The notes below the pieces were generated by a model that was not told the origin of the DNA, searched no databases, and saw only the letters and a program-made list of their open reading frames with translations. Position numbers and translations under genes: made by a program. Shown here piece after piece: positions 5,499-6,638 of a stretch of 6,638 nucleotides of DNA. The stretch's first letter is position 1, and the number at the start of each line of letters is the position of its first letter. Source of the DNA: an uncultured Clostridia bacterium (GTDB lineage Bacteria > Bacillota > Clostridia > Oscillospirales > Acutalibacteraceae); NCBI GenBank assembly GCA_947165615.1, contig CAMVBD010000083.1, positions 1-6,638 on the forward strand. The letters are read 5' to 3'.

Positions 5499-5534
5499 GG
5501 GCGACGCCTTACGTAAGGCGCCGCCCGGTTTTTT
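5499..5534. terminator. Bidirectional intrinsic terminator between convergent genes
   Basis: GGGCGACGCCTTAC (5499-5512) and GTAAGGCGCCGCCC (5513-5526) form a 14-position stem with a single non-Watson-Crick position (5504 with 5521) and no unpaired spacer; in practice a tight ACGT loop. On the plus strand it is followed by six T (5529-5534). On the minus strand it is followed by eight T (complement of the A-run 5488-5495) after three bases. It lies 20 bp after the oxidoreductase stop and 14 bp after the parvulin stop on the opposite strand, so it ends both transcripts. Confidence 0.95.
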
Positions 5535-5540
5535 ATTGGG

Positions 5541-6638
5541 TTATTCAGTTGCAAGCGTCGTCTGTTCGGAAACAGGCTGGGTGACAGTCCCGGCGCCGGA
5601 TTCTGTGCTCGCGTCGGTGGCGGTGGCCGCCTCCAGTTCGGCAAGGTAGGCGAGCCGCTGGCGGTTGAGGACGGCAAGGACGGCGTCGGCGGCGGTGGGC
5701 AGAGTCTTGGCCTGCTCGCCGGAACCGGCGATCTTTTCGACCTGCGACGCGGCGTATTTTTCCGCCTCGGCAGATTTAAGGGACATCGCCCAGTCGGGTT
5801 CGGCGTTTTTGCCGACGTAGTACATCACGTGCCAGCCGTAGTTCGTCTGGACAAGGCCGGTGTCGCCGGGCTTTCTGGCGGGATCGAAGATCCACGCGTC
5901 AAAGGCCGGGACCATTTGTCCTTTTGTGACGTTTTCGTAAAGGCCGCCGTTGGATGCGGAGCCGCCGTCTTCGGAGTTTTCGGTCGCGATCGCCGCAAAA
6001 GCCTGCTCGGTCTTGTCGCCGGACAGGTATTCGTCGTACAGGTCCTTTGCCTTTTCATAAGCCTCCAGCACGACCCAGCCGGAGAAGGCGGTCCCCTCGT
6101 TTGTCACAGCCGTGCCGTCCTTTGCGGTCAGGGTCTCGACCTGCGAAAAAGCGGTCTCCTGCCCTTCCTCGGCGCCGTCCGCGACGGACTGGAACAGGGC
6201 AAGGGCGTGGCGCACGTTGACGGACGGACGGTCCTCACGGTACGCGGGCGTTTTCAGCCGGATGACAAAGAAGAAATTGTCGGTCTCGAACTGCTCTTTG
6301 TCGCCCTGCTTTCTGCCGTCGGCAAACAGCCAGTCGGCGATCTCTTCGTCGATGTTCTGCGAAACGTAAGCGTAATTCATGCCGGGCAAGAGCGTGGAGT
6401 CGTCGGCGGCAAAGGTCTCGGCGTCCGCTTCGGACAGGTTTTCGCGCAAAACAGCGGTAAAGGACGCGTCGTCCGTGACCGCGTCAAAGACCTTCTGCAT
6501 CCGCACGCGGTTTTCTTCGTCGGTCTGTTCGTCGCCGGTTTTGCGCACGTGGCCGATCCGGAAATCGACCTGCAAATAGTCGCGCCTATCCGCAAGGCCG
6601 TCCCAAAGGGCGTTGGCATCCAGCGTCTTCATATAGAC
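5541..6638 (-). CDS. PpiC/parvulin-type peptidyl-prolyl isomerase, N-terminus outside window
   Basis: The frame is open to the right window edge. A Met codon at 6632-6630 has no ribosome binding site in the six upstream bases available and no signal peptide follows, so the true start, probably with a signal peptide or membrane anchor, is beyond the edge. Counting from that Met, 363 residues are visible. A canonical rotamase domain spans about 138-275: VRHALALF strand, AYEKAKDLYDEYLSG helix, FAAIATENSEDGGSASNGG, QMVPAFDAWIFD and TNYGWHVMYYVG. The SEDGGS...GG, MVPAFD and GWHVM features are typical of the parvulin family. About 40 residues (147-190) are inserted between the first strand and helix. 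Residues about 20-130 resemble a second, degenerate parvulin-like unit. The C-terminus is Ala/Thr/Ser-rich. In Gram-positive bacteria such proteins (PrsA-like) help fold secreted proteins outside the membrane; location here is inference. Confidence 0.88.
   Translation of the reverse strand, partial: VYMKTLDANALWDGLADRRDYLQVDFRIGHVRKTGDEQTDEENRVRMQKVFDAVTDDASFTAVLRENLSEADAETFAADDSTLLPGMNYAYVSQNIDEEIADWLFADGRKQGDKEQFETDNFFFVIRLKTPAYREDRPSVNVRHALALFQSVADGAEEGQETAFSQVETLTAKDGTAVTNEGTAFSGWVVLEAYEKAKDLYDEYLSGDKTEQAFAAIATENSEDGGSASNGGLYENVTKGQMVPAFDAWIFDPARKPGDTGLVQTNYGWHVMYYVGKNAEPDWAMSLKSAEAEKYAASQVEKIAGSGEQAKTLPTAADAVLAVLNRQRLAYLAELEAATATDASTESGAGTVTQPVSEQTTLATE

Noticed and set aside
1..6638. 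Mobile element, phage, CRISPR, toxin-antitoxin or defence system
   Set aside because: No transposase, integrase, repeat array, small toxin-like pair or nuclease/ATPase module is visible; every long gene belongs to a housekeeping or envelope-type family.

Overview
This 6.6 kb window looks like ordinary chromosomal DNA from a GC-rich, low-mobility Firmicute, most likely a clostridium of the Oscillospirales type. The evidence is Gram-positive style sigma-A promoters, AGGAGG-like ribosome binding sites, a lipobox lipoprotein, a Firmicutes-type Lgt and a small four-cysteine protein that I recall as DUF6472, a Clostridia family. The taxonomic placement is inference from protein flavour and base composition. 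No transposon, CRISPR array, tRNA or rRNA is visible, and I see no defence or phage module.

Layout. On the minus strand (positions 1-3647) there are two transcription units. The first in the direction of transcription runs from a near-consensus promoter at 3686-3715 through a metallophosphoesterase with a C-terminal hydrophobic tail (2511-3647). It then enters, by an ATGA stop/start overlap, a secreted lipoprotein that joins a cyclophilin domain to a TPM-like domain (1309-2514). The second unit has its own extended -10 promoter (1244-1272) and encodes a YebC/TACO1-family translation factor (466-1200), followed 20 bp later by prolipoprotein diacylglyceryl transferase, lgt (1-445, cut by the window edge).

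A 182 bp intergenic region (3648-3829) carries divergent promoters. A perfect 10 bp inverted repeat links the two promoters, and an 8 bp hairpin sits at the predicted start of the plus-strand transcript. The plus-strand unit encodes a 57-residue four-cysteine protein (3830-4003) and a 469-residue COG2509-like FAD-dependent oxidoreductase with its own cluster of four cysteines (4069-5478). It ends at a strong bidirectional terminator (5499-5534). That terminator is shared with a converging minus-strand gene for a PpiC/parvulin-type peptidyl-prolyl isomerase (5541-6638), whose N-terminus lies outside the window.

How the genes work together. There is a loose envelope-protein theme. Lgt is the enzyme that would lipidate the cyclophilin-TPM lipoprotein. 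The window also holds two unrelated prolyl isomerase families, cyclophilin and parvulin, of which the cyclophilin is clearly exported and the parvulin probably is. YebC-family proteins act on translation. The FAD protein and its small cysteine-rich neighbour form a separate, functionally uncharacterised, possibly redox-linked pair. The most notable points are the cyclophilin-TPM architecture, the paired-operator-like repeat between the divergent promoters, and the small-protein/flavoprotein pair.
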